In this document: positions 5,285 to 5,306 of the stretch, in pieces
Numbering within the stretch: position 1 is the first letter of the stretch
Layout of the letters: each line of letters opens with the position of its first letter
Assembly: GCA_902767065.1 (NCBI GenBank)
Contig: CACXFW010000216.1
Span: 1 to 5,306 of the forward strand
Direction: 5' to 3'
From: an uncultured Lachnospiraceae bacterium
GTDB taxonomy: Bacteria > Bacillota > Clostridia > Lachnospirales > Lachnospiraceae
Length of the DNA: 5,306 nucleotides
The notes under the pieces: generated by a model
Database searches by the model: none
The model's input: the letters and a program-made list of their open reading frames with translations, nothing else
Told to the model about the DNA's origin: nothing
Made by a program: the position numbers and the translations under genes

Positions 5285-5306
5285 GTGTCAGAGAGTTTTC
5301 AAGACA
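5285..5306 (+). CDS. Start of an unidentified gene (first seven codons)
   Basis: GTG start at 5285, reading VSESFQD (initiator Met in the protein), then the window ends. Support is positional: GGGGAGG (5271-5277) lies 7 bases upstream and a perfect extended -10 at 5188-5196 faces it. Seven codons are too few to suggest a product. It is divergent from everything else in the window. Confidence 0.6.

Overview
The window looks like a chromosomal segment of an anaerobic, fermentative Firmicute, most likely a gut Clostridia of the Lachnospiraceae type. This rests on an electron-bifurcating transhydrogenase (NfnAB) beside an AdhE-type aldehyde/alcohol dehydrogenase, strong AGGAGG-like ribosome binding sites, extended -10 promoters and moderately GC-rich codon use. 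The family-level placement is inference from gene content; nothing in the window proves it. No phage, plasmid, CRISPR, rRNA or tRNA gene is visible.

Layout, right to left for the minus-strand block: (1) 3964-4866, a LacX/GalM-like aldose 1-epimerase family gene with its own promoter, flanked on both sides by a 25-bp direct repeat. (2) 3592-3963, a 372-base stretch without a convincing gene but full of inverted repeats: a perfect 18-bp palindrome and a roughly 200-bp nested stem-loop element form the presumed leader of nfnA. (3) nfnA (2743-3591) and nfnB (1319-2728), tightly coupled, with the nfnB Shine-Dalgarno overlapping the nfnA stop. (4) After a 154-base gap with no visible terminator, the 5' part of adhE (1-1155), which runs off the left edge.

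The right end, 4967-5306, is the least ordinary part. A shared AT-rich -10 sequence near 5191-5197 appears to drive transcription both ways. To the right it serves a gene starting with GTG at 5285, of which only seven codons are present. To the left it would make an RNA of about 220 nt with no evident coding role, folding into a small hairpin, a 124-nt near-perfect long hairpin and a textbook intrinsic terminator. I propose this as a structured small RNA of unknown family.

NfnAB reversibly couples NADH and reduced ferredoxin to NADP+ reduction, and AdhE reoxidises NADH by reducing acetyl-CoA to ethanol. Their co-orientation suggests a redox-balancing transcription unit. The epimerase acts on sugars and is probably an independent unit upstream.
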